A program made the translations under genes and the position numbers. Shown here in pieces: positions 15,854 through 26,000 of a stretch of 64,000 nt of DNA. The stretch is from Bradyrhizobium erythrophlei (GTDB taxonomy: Bacteria; Pseudomonadota; Alphaproteobacteria; Rhizobiales; Xanthobacteraceae): positions 8,465,001 to 8,529,000 of the forward strand of contig NZ_LT670818.1 of NCBI RefSeq assembly GCF_900129505.1, written 5' to 3'. The first letter of the stretch is position 1. The number at the start of each line of letters is the position of its first letter. The notes under the pieces are model-generated. The model saw only the letters and a program-made list of their open reading frames with translations, did not search any database and was not told the origin of the DNA.

Positions 15854-16138
15854 TGGGAACGGGCAAAAACCGACGATGGATCACGGGAACGCGGCGAAGA
15901 TGGAACAGAAAGGTCATCCGAGGCCAGGACATGAATCGGACTCGAATCTGCCGCGTTAAGGCTTATGTGGGGTGTATGACAGCCATACCGGTCGGAGGCT
16001 GACGCCGGCCTTGTCAAGGACTGCACAACGCAACCTTTTTGGCCTATGGGTCTTTTCTACGCAGAGCGAGTGGCCGCCGCCGGTCCCTCAATCGCTTCGA
16101 TGGGCCTTTTACCTGTTGCCGCCCTGCCGGGAGGATGA
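15854..16138. other. Non-coding stretch between the DUF892 promoter and the LPG-synthase-like gene
   Basis: Together with 15731-15828 this is a 408-bp divergent intergenic region. Apart from the EcfG-type promoter I see no supported gene, repeat or hairpin in it. Short open frames here lack a ribosome site and any recognisable sequence. The region ends with the strong site GGGAGG just before the ATG at 16139. Confidence 0.5.
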
Positions 16139-17254
16139 ATGCACGGACTGCTGACCACGCTCGGGCGTGGCTTCAAGAGATGGATCGGCTGGAAGCGGCT
16201 CGGAATCGCGGCGAGCCTCCTCATTATCGCCTTTGCGATCACGACGCTGGTCCGCACCTTGAGAGGCGTCGATACCAGCGTGATCCTGACGGCGCTGACC
16301 GACCTGCCGCCGCACCACATCGCGCTCGCGGCGCTGTGCGTGGTCGGCGCGTTCTGTACCCTGACCTTCTATGATTTCTTCGCGCTGCGGACCATCGGCA
16401 AGAAACACGTGCCCTACCGCATCGCGGCGCTGTCGAGCTTCACCAGCTATACGATCGGCCACAATATCGGCGCCACCGTGTTTACCGGCGGCGCGATCCG
16501 CTTCCGGATCTATTCGGACTACGGCCTGACCGCCATCGACGTCGCCAAGATCTGCTTTCTTTCCGGCCTCACCTTCTGGCTCGGCAACCTGGTCGTGCTC
16601 GGCTTCGGCATGGCGTTGCACCCCTGGGCGGCGTCGGCGATGGATCTGCTGCCGCCGGCGATGAACCGGCTGATCGCGATCGGCTGCCTTGCCGGCATCG
16701 CGGCCTATTTCATCTGGCTCACGATGGGCAAGCATCGCCGCGAACTCGGCCAGAACGGCTGGAAGGTGGTATTGCCCTCGGCGCGGCTGACGCTGCTGCA
16801 GGTGCTGATCGGGGTGGTCGATCTCGGCTTCTGCGCGATGGCGATGTACCTGTTGATGCCGCCGCAGCCCGGCATCGATTTTGTTTCGCTGGCCGTGGTG
16901 TTCATTCTGGCGACGCTGCTCGGCTTCGCCAGCCATGCGCCCGGCAGCCTCGGCGTATTCGATGCCGCGATGCTGGTGGCGCTGCCCGAATTCGGCAAGG
17001 AACAATTGCTGGCCACGCTGCTGGTCTTCCGCATCCTGTACTTCCTGATCCCGTTCGGAATCTCGATCAGCATCATGGGAACGCGCGAACTCTGGCTCAA
17101 CGTGGTGCGGCCCTGGCAGGAACGCCGCAGGCTGAACGACGCGTGCTCAAACAATGCCGGCGCGGTGCCGCTGAAGAGCCGGCCATCGCTGCAGCCCGAG
17201 CCGGTGAAGAACCGGCCGCCGCCGCCGGTGAAAAGCCGTCAGTCGCAGGGCTAG
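16139..17254 (+). CDS. LPG-synthase transmembrane-domain (UPF0104/AglD-like) membrane protein
   Basis: The 371-residue protein has about eight hydrophobic segments and the hallmark of the lysylphosphatidylglycerol-synthase flippase domain: FTSYTIGHNIGATVFTGGAI near residues 101-120 and FASHAPGSLGVFDAAMLVAL near 263-282. It lacks the C-terminal aminoacyl transferase domain of MprF, ending instead in a Pro/Arg-rich tail (KNRPPPPVKSRQSQ). Members move or modify lipids or serve as membrane partners; the specific role is unknown. The start ATG is preceded by GGGAGG at ideal spacing. A second member of the family begins at 63828. Confidence 0.85.
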   Translation: MHGLLTTLGRGFKRWIGWKRLGIAASLLIIAFAITTLVRTLRGVDTSVILTALTDLPPHHIALAALCVVGAFCTLTFYDFFALRTIGKKHVPYRIAALSSFTSYTIGHNIGATVFTGGAIRFRIYSDYGLTAIDVAKICFLSGLTFWLGNLVVLGFGMALHPWAASAMDLLPPAMNRLIAIGCLAGIAAYFIWLTMGKHRRELGQNGWKVVLPSARLTLLQVLIGVVDLGFCAMAMYLLMPPQPGIDFVSLAVVFILATLLGFASHAPGSLGVFDAAMLVALPEFGKEQLLATLLVFRILYFLIPFGISISIMGTRELWLNVVRPWQERRRLNDACSNNAGAVPLKSRPSLQPEPVKNRPPPPVKSRQSQG

Positions 17255-17332
17255 CGGCAAGCGCGTCTGGACTCCTAGGGTTTTGGAGCCATCTCTCTTA
17301 CTTCCGCCCCAACAGTAACGTCAAACGGCGCC

Positions 17333-19333
17333 ATGATTCGAATTTGCCTTCGTTCGATAGTCGCCGGCGCGCTGCTTGTCGGCGTGTCGGCGGCGCTGCC
17401 GTCGCCAAGGGCGGCGGCCCAGCCCGCGCCGAGCGCTCCGATGCCGATCGCCCAGGCGACGACAACGGTCGCGCCGGATGGCACCATGCAAATCGCCTGG
17501 GAGGTCCGCAACCGCTTCCGGCTGTTCCGCGAAGAGCGCGACTTCCTGCTCCATACCGAGAGCGCGCGCGGCCGCAGCGTTCTCGCCTCGGAACAGGCGC
17601 TGGAACTGCAGAGCGACGGCCGCGGCTGGGCGCGCAATACGGTGAACCGCCTCTGCATCGATCTGCAGGGCCGGGTCAGCGAGCCCTGCACCCGCGACAA
17701 CGTTAGGGAAAGCTACCTGACGCCGATCGATCATCCGGTCACGGTCCGGCTGGCCGGCGAGGTTCCGGTCGGCGCCACCTGCGCCTGGTCGTTCGACGAC
17801 GGTGATGGTCCGCAAGCCTCCACCTTCGACTGCGCCGAACCCATCAATCTGCGGGTGCGCTATGGCCGCGCCACGGTTGCGACCGTGGATGTCTCCGCAG
17901 GACCCGCCGCGCCGCAGCGGATTTCGACCGAGATCATGGTGCGGGATCTTCTCATCGCCGGTATCGGCGACAGCATCGCCTCCGGCGAGGGCAATCCCGA
18001 CCGGGCGATCGCCCTCTCCGACGAAGGTTTCTGCTTTCGCAACTATCTGAGCGGCGCGAGCGCGCAGTATTACCGGCCGAGCCGCGCCGGGTTCAAGGGC
18101 GGACGGGCCTGCGAAGCGCCGGACTCACTGCAGAACTGGCAGCGCAACAGCGCGCTGTGGCTCAATTCCGCCTGTCACCGCTCGCTCTACAGCTATCAGA
18201 CCCGCACCGCGCTCGCGCTCGCCGTGCAATATCCGCACATCGCGGTGACCTATCTGCCGCTCGCCTGCACCGGCGCCACCATCCCCGACGGGCTGCTCGG
18301 CGCGCAACGCGCGCGCGAATGCCTGCCGACGAAAACCGGCAACAACTGCCAGGGCACGGTCAACGGGCAATTGAGCGAATTGCGCGCCGCGCTGGCGGCC
18401 GCGAAAAAACGGCAGCCCGACCGCAAGCTCGACCTGATCCTGCTGTCGATCGGCGCCAACGACATCAATTTTTCCGGACTGGTCGCCGACGTGATCGTGG
18501 ATACGCCGACCGAGCGCGTGCTGTTCAGGCACAGCGGCGTGATGGGAACGGTGGACGATTCGCGCGCGGCGCTGACGCGCGATCTGCCGCAGAGTTTTGT
18601 CAGGCTGCGCGAGGCGCTGAAATCGCTGACCGGCGGCGACCTGTCGCATGTGGTCTACGTATCCTATGCCAATCCGGCGCTGGCGGACGGCGGTGCGCCC
18701 TGTCCCGGCGGACGCGCCGGCTTCGATATCCATCCTTCGTTCAACGCCGAGCCGCAGCGGCTGGCCGCGGTGTCGCGCTATGTGCAGGACGAATTCCTGC
18801 CGCAGTTGAAGGCGCTCGCGACCTGCCAGTCGGGCGTGCTGTGCCGCGACCCCGCCTCCGACCGCATGACCTTCGTCGATGCCCATCAGGCGGCGTTCGC
18901 CGATCACGGATTCTGCGCGCGCGCCCAGAGCGATCCCGAATTCGACCGGACCTGTTTTTCGGCCACCGGCGACAGTTTCGATCCGGACCTCGTCAACGCG
19001 GCGAACCAGCCGATGCTGTGCGGCCGCGGCGCCTCCGAATACCGCGCCTATCTCCCCCGCGCGCGCTGGATCCGCGACGCCAACGACAGTTACTTCGCGG
19101 CCATGACCTATCCGCAGGGGTTGCCGTCCTCCAGCCAGCCCAGCGACATCCATGACGCGACCTGGGGCGTTCTTTCGGCGGTCTATGGCGGCGCGGTGCA
19201 CCCCTCGGCCGAAGGCCATGCCGCGATGGCGGACGCGGCGCTGCCCGCGGTGACCTCGGTGCTGCAACTGGACAACGCGGTGCCGGAAGTCACGGCCGAA
19301 CCGGCGCCGCCAATCGCGCCGCAGTCGCGCTGA
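17333..19333 (+). CDS. Large secreted SGNH/GDSL-type hydrolase
   Basis: The 666-residue product has a signal peptide (MIRICLRSIVAGALLVGVSA, cleavage likely after ARAAA near 30). Then comes a ~170-residue N-terminal beta-rich region with a possible PKD-like segment (CAWSFDDGDGPQASTFDC). A lipase-type SGNH domain follows: block I GIGDSIASGEGN with nucleophile Ser214, block III LSIGANDINFSG, and block V HPSAEGHAAMA with the Asp-x-x-His-like His near 623. Cysteines are numerous, consistent with disulfides in the periplasm or outside. It is a candidate esterase acting on lipid or acetylated polysaccharide; the substrate is unknown. It ends with a Pro-rich tail and is not obviously in an operon. 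Confidence 0.85.
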   Translation: MIRICLRSIVAGALLVGVSAALPSPRAAAQPAPSAPMPIAQATTTVAPDGTMQIAWEVRNRFRLFREERDFLLHTESARGRSVLASEQALELQSDGRGWARNTVNRLCIDLQGRVSEPCTRDNVRESYLTPIDHPVTVRLAGEVPVGATCAWSFDDGDGPQASTFDCAEPINLRVRYGRATVATVDVSAGPAAPQRISTEIMVRDLLIAGIGDSIASGEGNPDRAIALSDEGFCFRNYLSGASAQYYRPSRAGFKGGRACEAPDSLQNWQRNSALWLNSACHRSLYSYQTRTALALAVQYPHIAVTYLPLACTGATIPDGLLGAQRARECLPTKTGNNCQGTVNGQLSELRAALAAAKKRQPDRKLDLILLSIGANDINFSGLVADVIVDTPTERVLFRHSGVMGTVDDSRAALTRDLPQSFVRLREALKSLTGGDLSHVVYVSYANPALADGGAPCPGGRAGFDIHPSFNAEPQRLAAVSRYVQDEFLPQLKALATCQSGVLCRDPASDRMTFVDAHQAAFADHGFCARAQSDPEFDRTCFSATGDSFDPDLVNAANQPMLCGRGASEYRAYLPRARWIRDANDSYFAAMTYPQGLPSSSQPSDIHDATWGVLSAVYGGAVHPSAEGHAAMADAALPAVTSVLQLDNAVPEVTAEPAPPIAPQSR

Positions 19334-19360
19334 TCAAGCCTGCGCAGGCTGTGCCGCCGT

Positions 19361-19972
19361 TTACTTCTTCTTCGCGGCAACGGACGGCTTGACGGTGGCG
19401 ACCGGTGGCTTGGGCACGGCGGCCTGAGCGGCCGCCTGCGCCGGCAAATATTTTGCAACCACCGCAGGATCGAGCTGCGACATCGAGCTATCCGGCAAGC
19501 GCTGCCAGGTCTCGTCCTTGCCGAACAGCGAGATGCCGAGATAACCGCGCATCGTCAGCGTCTGCCCGTCGGGGCTGACGCTCATCTTGGCATGATAGAT
19601 CTTGCCGTCGCGCGGATCGAGAACGTTGCCGTTCTCGTACTTCAATCCGTCGCGCTTCATGTCCCTGATGAAGGAAATGCCGAGCATCGGCGCGTCCTTG
19701 CGGTCGTCGGTGCATTTCGCGCAAATCGAATTGTTGTTCGGATCTTCGCCCGGCAGCGGAAACGTCTTGGCGATCACGCCTTCGAAAATGCCATCGTGAT
19801 CGAGCACCAGGAACCACGCCACCGGCTTGCCGTCCTCGACCTTCTGCCACAGCCCCGCGGCGGACGGTTCGACAGCCCATGCCGCCGGCACGATGGCAAG
19901 CAACAGCGCCAAACCAGCCATGAACGGAAGTGCCAGTCGAAGTCTGGATATTGCAGTCCGCATCGTCACCAC
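19361..19972 (-). CDS. DUF2147 periplasmic protein
   Basis: The 203-residue protein has a signal peptide (hydrophobic core [20 protein letters not shown], cleavage after AWA near 33). A lipocalin-like DUF2147 barrel follows, beginning [19 protein letters not shown], with the conserved [15 protein letters not shown] loop (two cysteines) and [16 protein letters not shown] near the end. After that is a lysine/alanine/proline tail ending AAKKK. DUF2147 proteins are of unknown function. The ATG at 19963 is an alternative start. It converges with the SGNH hydrolase gene. Confidence 0.85.
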   Translation of the reverse strand: MVTMRTAISRLRLALPFMAGLALLLAIVPAAWAVEPSAAGLWQKVEDGKPVAWFLVLDHDGIFEGVIAKTFPLPGEDPNNNSICAKCTDDRKDAPMLGISFIRDMKRDGLKYENGNVLDPRDGKIYHAKMSVSPDGQTLTMRGYLGISLFGKDETWQRLPDSSMSQLDPAVVAKYLPAQAAAQAAVPKPPVATVKPSVAAKKK

Positions 19973-20151
19973 CTGGTCAATCCATCAAACAATGGCGGCA
20001 GACTAAGGCCATTTCGCGGATGGTGCCAGTGGCGCCGGAGGATCCCTCGGGCTGCGGACGGCCGGAACACCGCCGTAAAACCGACGCATCGGGTCGGTGT
20101 CCCGCCCCGGCACAGCGCATCGCGACGGGAACCGACGCATCGGCGAATGCG

Positions 20152-21231
<1,080 letters not shown>

Positions 21232-21347
21232 CTAGCCAACGCAGGGCAGCGAGGAAAGCCATAATATGGCTCCGGGGACCGCGGCAACCCCTTGCCGCGG
21301 CTCGACAACTGCGCTGTAAAAGCACGACATTTCGGAGATCGTCCCCC

Positions 21348-21815
21348 GTGAACGCACCTGCCCGTCTCGATTCGACCCCCCACCTGGAAGATTTCCCTTA
21401 CCGGCTGAGCGACAACGTGCGCTTTGCCGATCTCGACCCCAACCAGCACGTCAACAACGCGGTCTATGCCTCCTATTTCGAGACCGGCCGGGTCACCCTG
21501 ATGAAGGACCGCAGTTACGGGCTGATGCCGGAGGGCCTGGCCTGGATCATGGTGCGGCTGGACATCCATTTCCGCGCCGAACTGCGCTGGCCCGGCGTGA
21601 TCGAGATGGGTCTCGGCGTGACAAAGTTCGGCCGGACCTCCGTCAGCTTCGATCAGGTGGTGTTTTCGGAAGGCAAATGCGTCGCTTCGGCGCAGGCAGT
21701 GACGGTCTTGATCGACGAGAAGACGCGCAAGCCGACGCCGCTCACCAAAGAGATCGTCCGGAGTTTTCAGCCCTGGCTGCGCCGCGGCGTGGAGGTGGTG
21801 CCGCCGAAATTCTGA
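21348..21815 (+). CDS. Hotdog-fold acyl-CoA thioesterase
   Basis: The 155-residue protein has the 4-hydroxybenzoyl-CoA-thioesterase-type hotdog motif RFADLDPNQHVNNAVYASYF near residues 25-44, with the catalytic Asp and conserved His-Val-Asn-Asn. It most resembles YbgC/FadM-like thioesterases that hydrolyse acyl-CoAs; chain preference is unknown. The GTG at 21348 is preferred, with GGAG about 10 nt upstream, and gives the family length. Longer in-frame readings extend into the divergent FNR promoter. Confidence 0.86.
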   Translation: MNAPARLDSTPHLEDFPYRLSDNVRFADLDPNQHVNNAVYASYFETGRVTLMKDRSYGLMPEGLAWIMVRLDIHFRAELRWPGVIEMGLGVTKFGRTSVSFDQVVFSEGKCVASAQAVTVLIDEKTRKPTPLTKEIVRSFQPWLRRGVEVVPPKF

Positions 21816-21874
21816 AGCGTGTTCGTGCCGGGCGGGCATGGGCGGCAGGAAAACCGTCAACACAGAAGCGCTAG

Positions 21875-22195
21875 CTAGGCCTGCCGCTCCGGGGTGGAGA
21901 CCACGAGCCCGTCGAGTTCGTCGCTCACCTTGATCTGGCACGACAGCCGAGAATTCGGCCGGACGTCGAAGCCGAAATCAAGCATGTCCTCTTCCATCGG
22001 CGAGGGAGGTCCGACCTTCTCGCGCCAGGCCTCGTCGACATAGACATGGCAGGTTGCGCAGGCGCAGGCCCCGCCGCATTCGGCTTCGATGCCGGGAATC
22101 GCGTTGCGGATTGCCGCTTCCATCACGGTCGCGCCGTTCTCGACATCAATGGTGCGGGTTTCGCCGCTATGGTCGACAAAGTGAATCTTGGCCAT
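21875..22195 (-). CDS. [2Fe-2S] ferredoxin, adrenodoxin/putidaredoxin type
   Basis: The 106-residue protein carries the ISC/adrenodoxin-type cluster motif C40-x5-C46-x2-C49-x36-C86 ([17 protein letters not shown] and RLSCQI) and the acidic helix [12 protein letters not shown] that binds partners. It transfers single electrons in Fe-S assembly or to a cytochrome P450 or oxygenase. The ferredoxin reductase encoded at 20152-21180 is a likely electron donor. There is no isc or cytochrome P450 gene next to it, so the acceptor is not indicated. Confidence 0.93.
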   Translation of the reverse strand: MAKIHFVDHSGETRTIDVENGATVMEAAIRNAIPGIEAECGGACACATCHVYVDEAWREKVGPPSPMEEDMLDFGFDVRPNSRLSCQIKVSDELDGLVVSTPERQA

Positions 22196-22313
22196 GTTTG
22201 CTCGTGCTGCCGGATAAAGAGGGTCCGGGCAGTCCTATAACGGGTCGATCCGCCCGGCGCTAGCGGTCGGGGCGAAAACCTGCGGTGCGATTTACCGCTG
22301 TATGGCTCAAGGA

Positions 22314-22691
22314 TCAGGAGCGGCGCAGGATCGCGTCGACGGCGAGGCGCGCCTGCGCCACGGCGTCGTCGAGCTCGGCCAGCGCCTCCGACCGATCGCC
22401 GCCGCTCTTGATCAGCGTTTCCAGTCGGGCAGCGGCCTCTGCGACGCCGAACGCGCCGATCGCGCAGGCCGAACCTTTCAGCGTATGCGCCAGCGCCGCG
22501 GCGTCCGCGGGCAGGCCCGCGAGCGCGCCGGCCAGATGGACCGCCTGCGCCGAGAACATCGCCAGCACCTCGCGCTCGAGGCCGGCATCGCCGAGCGTCA
22601 TACGCTGCAGATGTGCGATATCGATCGGACCGTCATCGGGGACGAGCGGCGGCGATGGCATCCAGGCAATCCGTTCCACATGAAGCGGCAT
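22314..22691 (-). CDS. Single-domain HPt histidine phosphotransfer protein
   Basis: The 125-residue protein is a stand-alone HPt four-helix bundle with the phosphoacceptor motif AAALAHTLKGSACAIGAFGV, placing the histidine at residue 69. HPt proteins relay phosphate between response-regulator receiver domains of hybrid kinases. No kinase or response regulator adjoins it. The start at 22691 is the best fit to domain length; 22661 is an alternative. It is divergent from the large GPR-like gene across 406 bp that hold a CtrA-type site. A comparison with the single-domain HPt ShpA of Caulobacter is tempting but unproved. Confidence 0.85.
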   Translation of the reverse strand: MPLHVERIAWMPSPPLVPDDGPIDIAHLQRMTLGDAGLEREVLAMFSAQAVHLAGALAGLPADAAALAHTLKGSACAIGAFGVAEAAARLETLIKSGGDRSEALAELDDAVAQARLAVDAILRRS

Positions 22692-22879
22692 GGCAATAAC
22701 CCAACTCTCCCGCCCGGCCGATTCGGCGGCGGGGTTTTGGCCAGCCAATCATGGAAATGGTTAATGGAACCTTTCGCCCACCCGCCGCAGGTTGGCCTTG
22801 TTTTTGGCGAAGAGTTGCCTCAATTGCCGAACAGGAGCGAGAAATTTGTGGACGCGTAAGACTTTACCGGATTCTGCTG

Positions 22880-22904
22880 TTAACGATGATTAAGATTGTA
22901 TTAA
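22880..22904. promoter_or_regulatory. CtrA-type binding site (TTAA-N7-TTAA) in the divergent HPt / GPR-like region
   Basis: TTAA at 22890-22893 and TTAA at 22901-22904 are separated by exactly 7 nt, the CtrA full-site spacing. A further TTAAC half-site starts at 22880. It lies ~190 nt upstream of the 23098 ATG and ~190 nt upstream of the HPt start, within the 22692-23097 intergenic region. I see no gene in that region otherwise. AT-rich tetramers are rare in this GC-rich DNA, which makes the match more meaningful. Confidence 0.5.
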
Positions 22905-23097
22905 TGGCGGCCATTTCTTTCACGCCTCCCAGCCCATAGGATGTTTGGCAGAGGAAGCGGACAAGCCGGCCCGGTGGGCTCGCGTTCTCGCGACCGGCGC
23001 AGAAAAGAATATGACACCGGCCCGAAGCTTGGCGTGGGGACGATCGCGCAAGAATTTCCGGGGTGTGTAAGTAGTAACACGAGGGCTCAGACTGAAC

Positions 23098-26000
23098 ATG
23101 GCGAACAATCCCAAAAAGGTCAAAGACCCTACCGAAGTCGCGCTTTCTGCCATTCAGGAAGCCCTCAACATCGGCGAAACTTCCGGGGACGACAACGCGC
23201 GGGGATCCGTCCGCAGCGACAACGCGCCGGCGAATTCGTCGTCGACGTCGCCTTTCGACGAAGGCACTTTCGACGTCCGTCCCAGCACCGACCGCCCGGT
23301 ATTCGAGCCGATCGAGGAGCCGCGCGCGCCGCGCCGCGCCGCCAATGACGATCGCGCAACCATCGGACAGATTCTCCAGGCGCTGCAGAAGGGCCGTCCC
23401 GCCCGCAGCGTCTACACGCTCGCCACCGCGTCTGCCGCCGTCTGGATCATCGGCTGCGCGCTTTTGACCGTCAGCTTCCTGCCCTCGCTGCAGGCGGCGA
23501 TGGGCCAGAGCGGCGGCGTGCTGGTGCTGGGCGGTCTTGCGGGACTGTTCTTGGCGCCGGTCCTGTTGTTTTATTTCCTCGCCAGCCTGGCCTGGCGCGG
23601 CCAGGAAATGCGCATGATCGCGCAGTCGATGGCGCAGGTTGCAATCCGCTTTTCGGAGCCCGAGGGCGCCACCAGCGATTCCATGATCACTGTCGGTCAG
23701 GCGATCCGCCGCGAAGTCGCAGCGATGGGCGACGGCGTCGAACGTGCTATCGCGCGCGCCGGCGAGCTCGAAACCCTGGTCGCCAACGAGGTCGCGGCGC
23801 TCGAGCGCGCCTACAGCGACAACGAGGTGCGCATCCGCGCCTTGCTGCAGGACATCGCCCATCAGCGCGACAATCTGGTCGGCCAGGCCGAGCAGGTTCG
23901 CAGCGCCATCTCCGGCGTGCAGATCGACCTGCGCCACGACATCGCGCTGATCTCGGATGCGATCGCCTCCCGCGTCGACGAAGTGGCCAAGAGCATCACC
24001 GGCGCGCTGGAAGAGCGCGGCGCCCACATCACCACCGCGCTCAGCAACGCCGGCGACAACATGATCCTCGCGCTCGGCGAGCGCGGCGGCGACCTGCTCG
24101 ACCGTCTCGAGGAAGCCAGCGCCGAGACCACGCGCGCGGTGCTCGACGCCTCCGAGCGCCTCACCACCAGCCTCAACTTCAAGACCGGCCACGTCCATGA
24201 CGAGTTCGTCGATCTGGCCGACCGTGTCCACGAAATGCTGAACGAGCGCGTCGACCGCATCACGAGCGAATTCGAGCAGCGTTCCTCCACCATCGTCGAC
24301 GGCATTTCCGACCGCACCGAACAGGTTCACGACTCGCTGAAGAATTCCAGCGACTCGCTGCTGCTCGAGCTCGAACTGCGCAGCGGCGACCTGGTGAGCA
24401 AGATCGACGAAGCCAGCAACCGGCTCGCGACCCAGATCCTCACCTCGGGCGACAAGGCCAGCGAAGCGCTCGACGTCACCGTCAACACGCTGGTGGCCAA
24501 GGTCGTCAGCCAGACCGAGACCGCGCACGACACCCTCTCCCTGCAGATCAGCGCGTTCGAAGAACTGGTGAAGAACCAGGGCGGCGAACTGGCCGAAAAA
24601 TTCGCCCGCGACTCGGGCACGCTCGGCGCGCTCCTTACCCGCCACATCTCGGAATTCGACCGCACCGTCAAAACCTTCGGCGGCGAGATCGTCGACCGCA
24701 TGGGTCAGCGCACCGAGGATATCGCCGAAACCCTGAAGACCTATGTCGACACCTTCGATACCCGCCTGACCTCGAACGGCGGCGAGATCACCGCTTCACT
24801 GGACCAGCGCCTGATGCAGTTCGAGACCACGCTCGGGACCAGCGTGGCCAATCTGGATTCCTCGCTCGACAGCAGGATCAAATCCTTCGACGAGACCGTC
24901 GACGGCCGCCTCAAATCGCTGGAACTGACCTTCGATACGCGGGCAAAATCGGTGACCGAGACCATCGACGACCGGCTCGGCACGCTGGCCTCGTCGCTGA
25001 CCGACGGCGCCGCGCAGGCGATCCACTCGATCGACTCGCGCCTGACCCAGCTCACCTCCTCGCTCACGGACGGCACCGCGCAGGCGATCGAGTCGATCGA
25101 CTCGCGCCTGACCAACCTCGCCACTTCGCTGACATCGGGCTCGGCGCAGGTGGTCGAGGCCGTCGACCAGCGTATCGCCGAGGTGACCGCCACGATCGAT
25201 GGCCGCAGCGCCCACCTGACCGACACCATCACGGCGCGGTTCCTGGAAATCCACCAGGGCATCGAATCGCGGGTCGGCGCCGTTGCCACCGATATCGACA
25301 TGCGCGTCGCGCAGTTCGAGGACCTCCTGGGCTCGCGCATCGAAGCCGTGGCCGGCCGCATCGAGAGCAGCGGACGTCAGGCCAGCGACGGCCTGATGGC
25401 GCGCGCCGAGGAGCTGTCGGTCGGGATCAGGTCTCATGTCGAGGATGCGGAGCGTTCGCTCACCAACCTCGTGGTCAACACCAGCGAGACCATCCAGACC
25501 GGCGCCCGCGCCGCGCAGCAGTCGCTGCTCACGGTTTCGTCCGACGTCGGCGCCCAGCTGAAGTTGACCTCGGCGGAAGTCGAACGCGCCATCATCGCCG
25601 TCGGCACCGGCGCGGCGAATTCCATCGTGACCAGCGCCCGCGATGCGCAGACGACCCTGGTGGCGGCCTCCTCGGATGCCGCCGGCCAGATCAAGTCGCT
25701 GTCCGCCGACGTCGAGCGCACGCTTTCGGCGGCCGGCGGCGCCACCGCCGCCGCAATCCTGTCGGGTGCGCGCGAAGTGCAGACGACCCTGGTCACCGCC
25801 TCCACCGATGCCGCCAACCAGGTCAAGTCGCTGTCCGGCGACGTCGAGCGCACGCTCTCGGCCGCGGGCAATGCGGCCGCCGCATCGATCCTCAGCAGCG
25901 CACGCGAAGTCCAGGGCACGCTGGTCACGGCATCGTCGGAGGCCGCCAACCACGCCAAGACCCTGTCTGCCGACATCGAACGCTCGCTGTCGATCGCCGG

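Noticed and set aside
22864..24645. Long open frame (593 residues) on the minus strand opposite the GPR-like gene
   Set aside because: It is antisense to a strongly supported gene with periodic sequence and high GC, which keeps the opposite strand open. The peptide is low-complexity (Gly/Arg/Val/Ala) with no domain.
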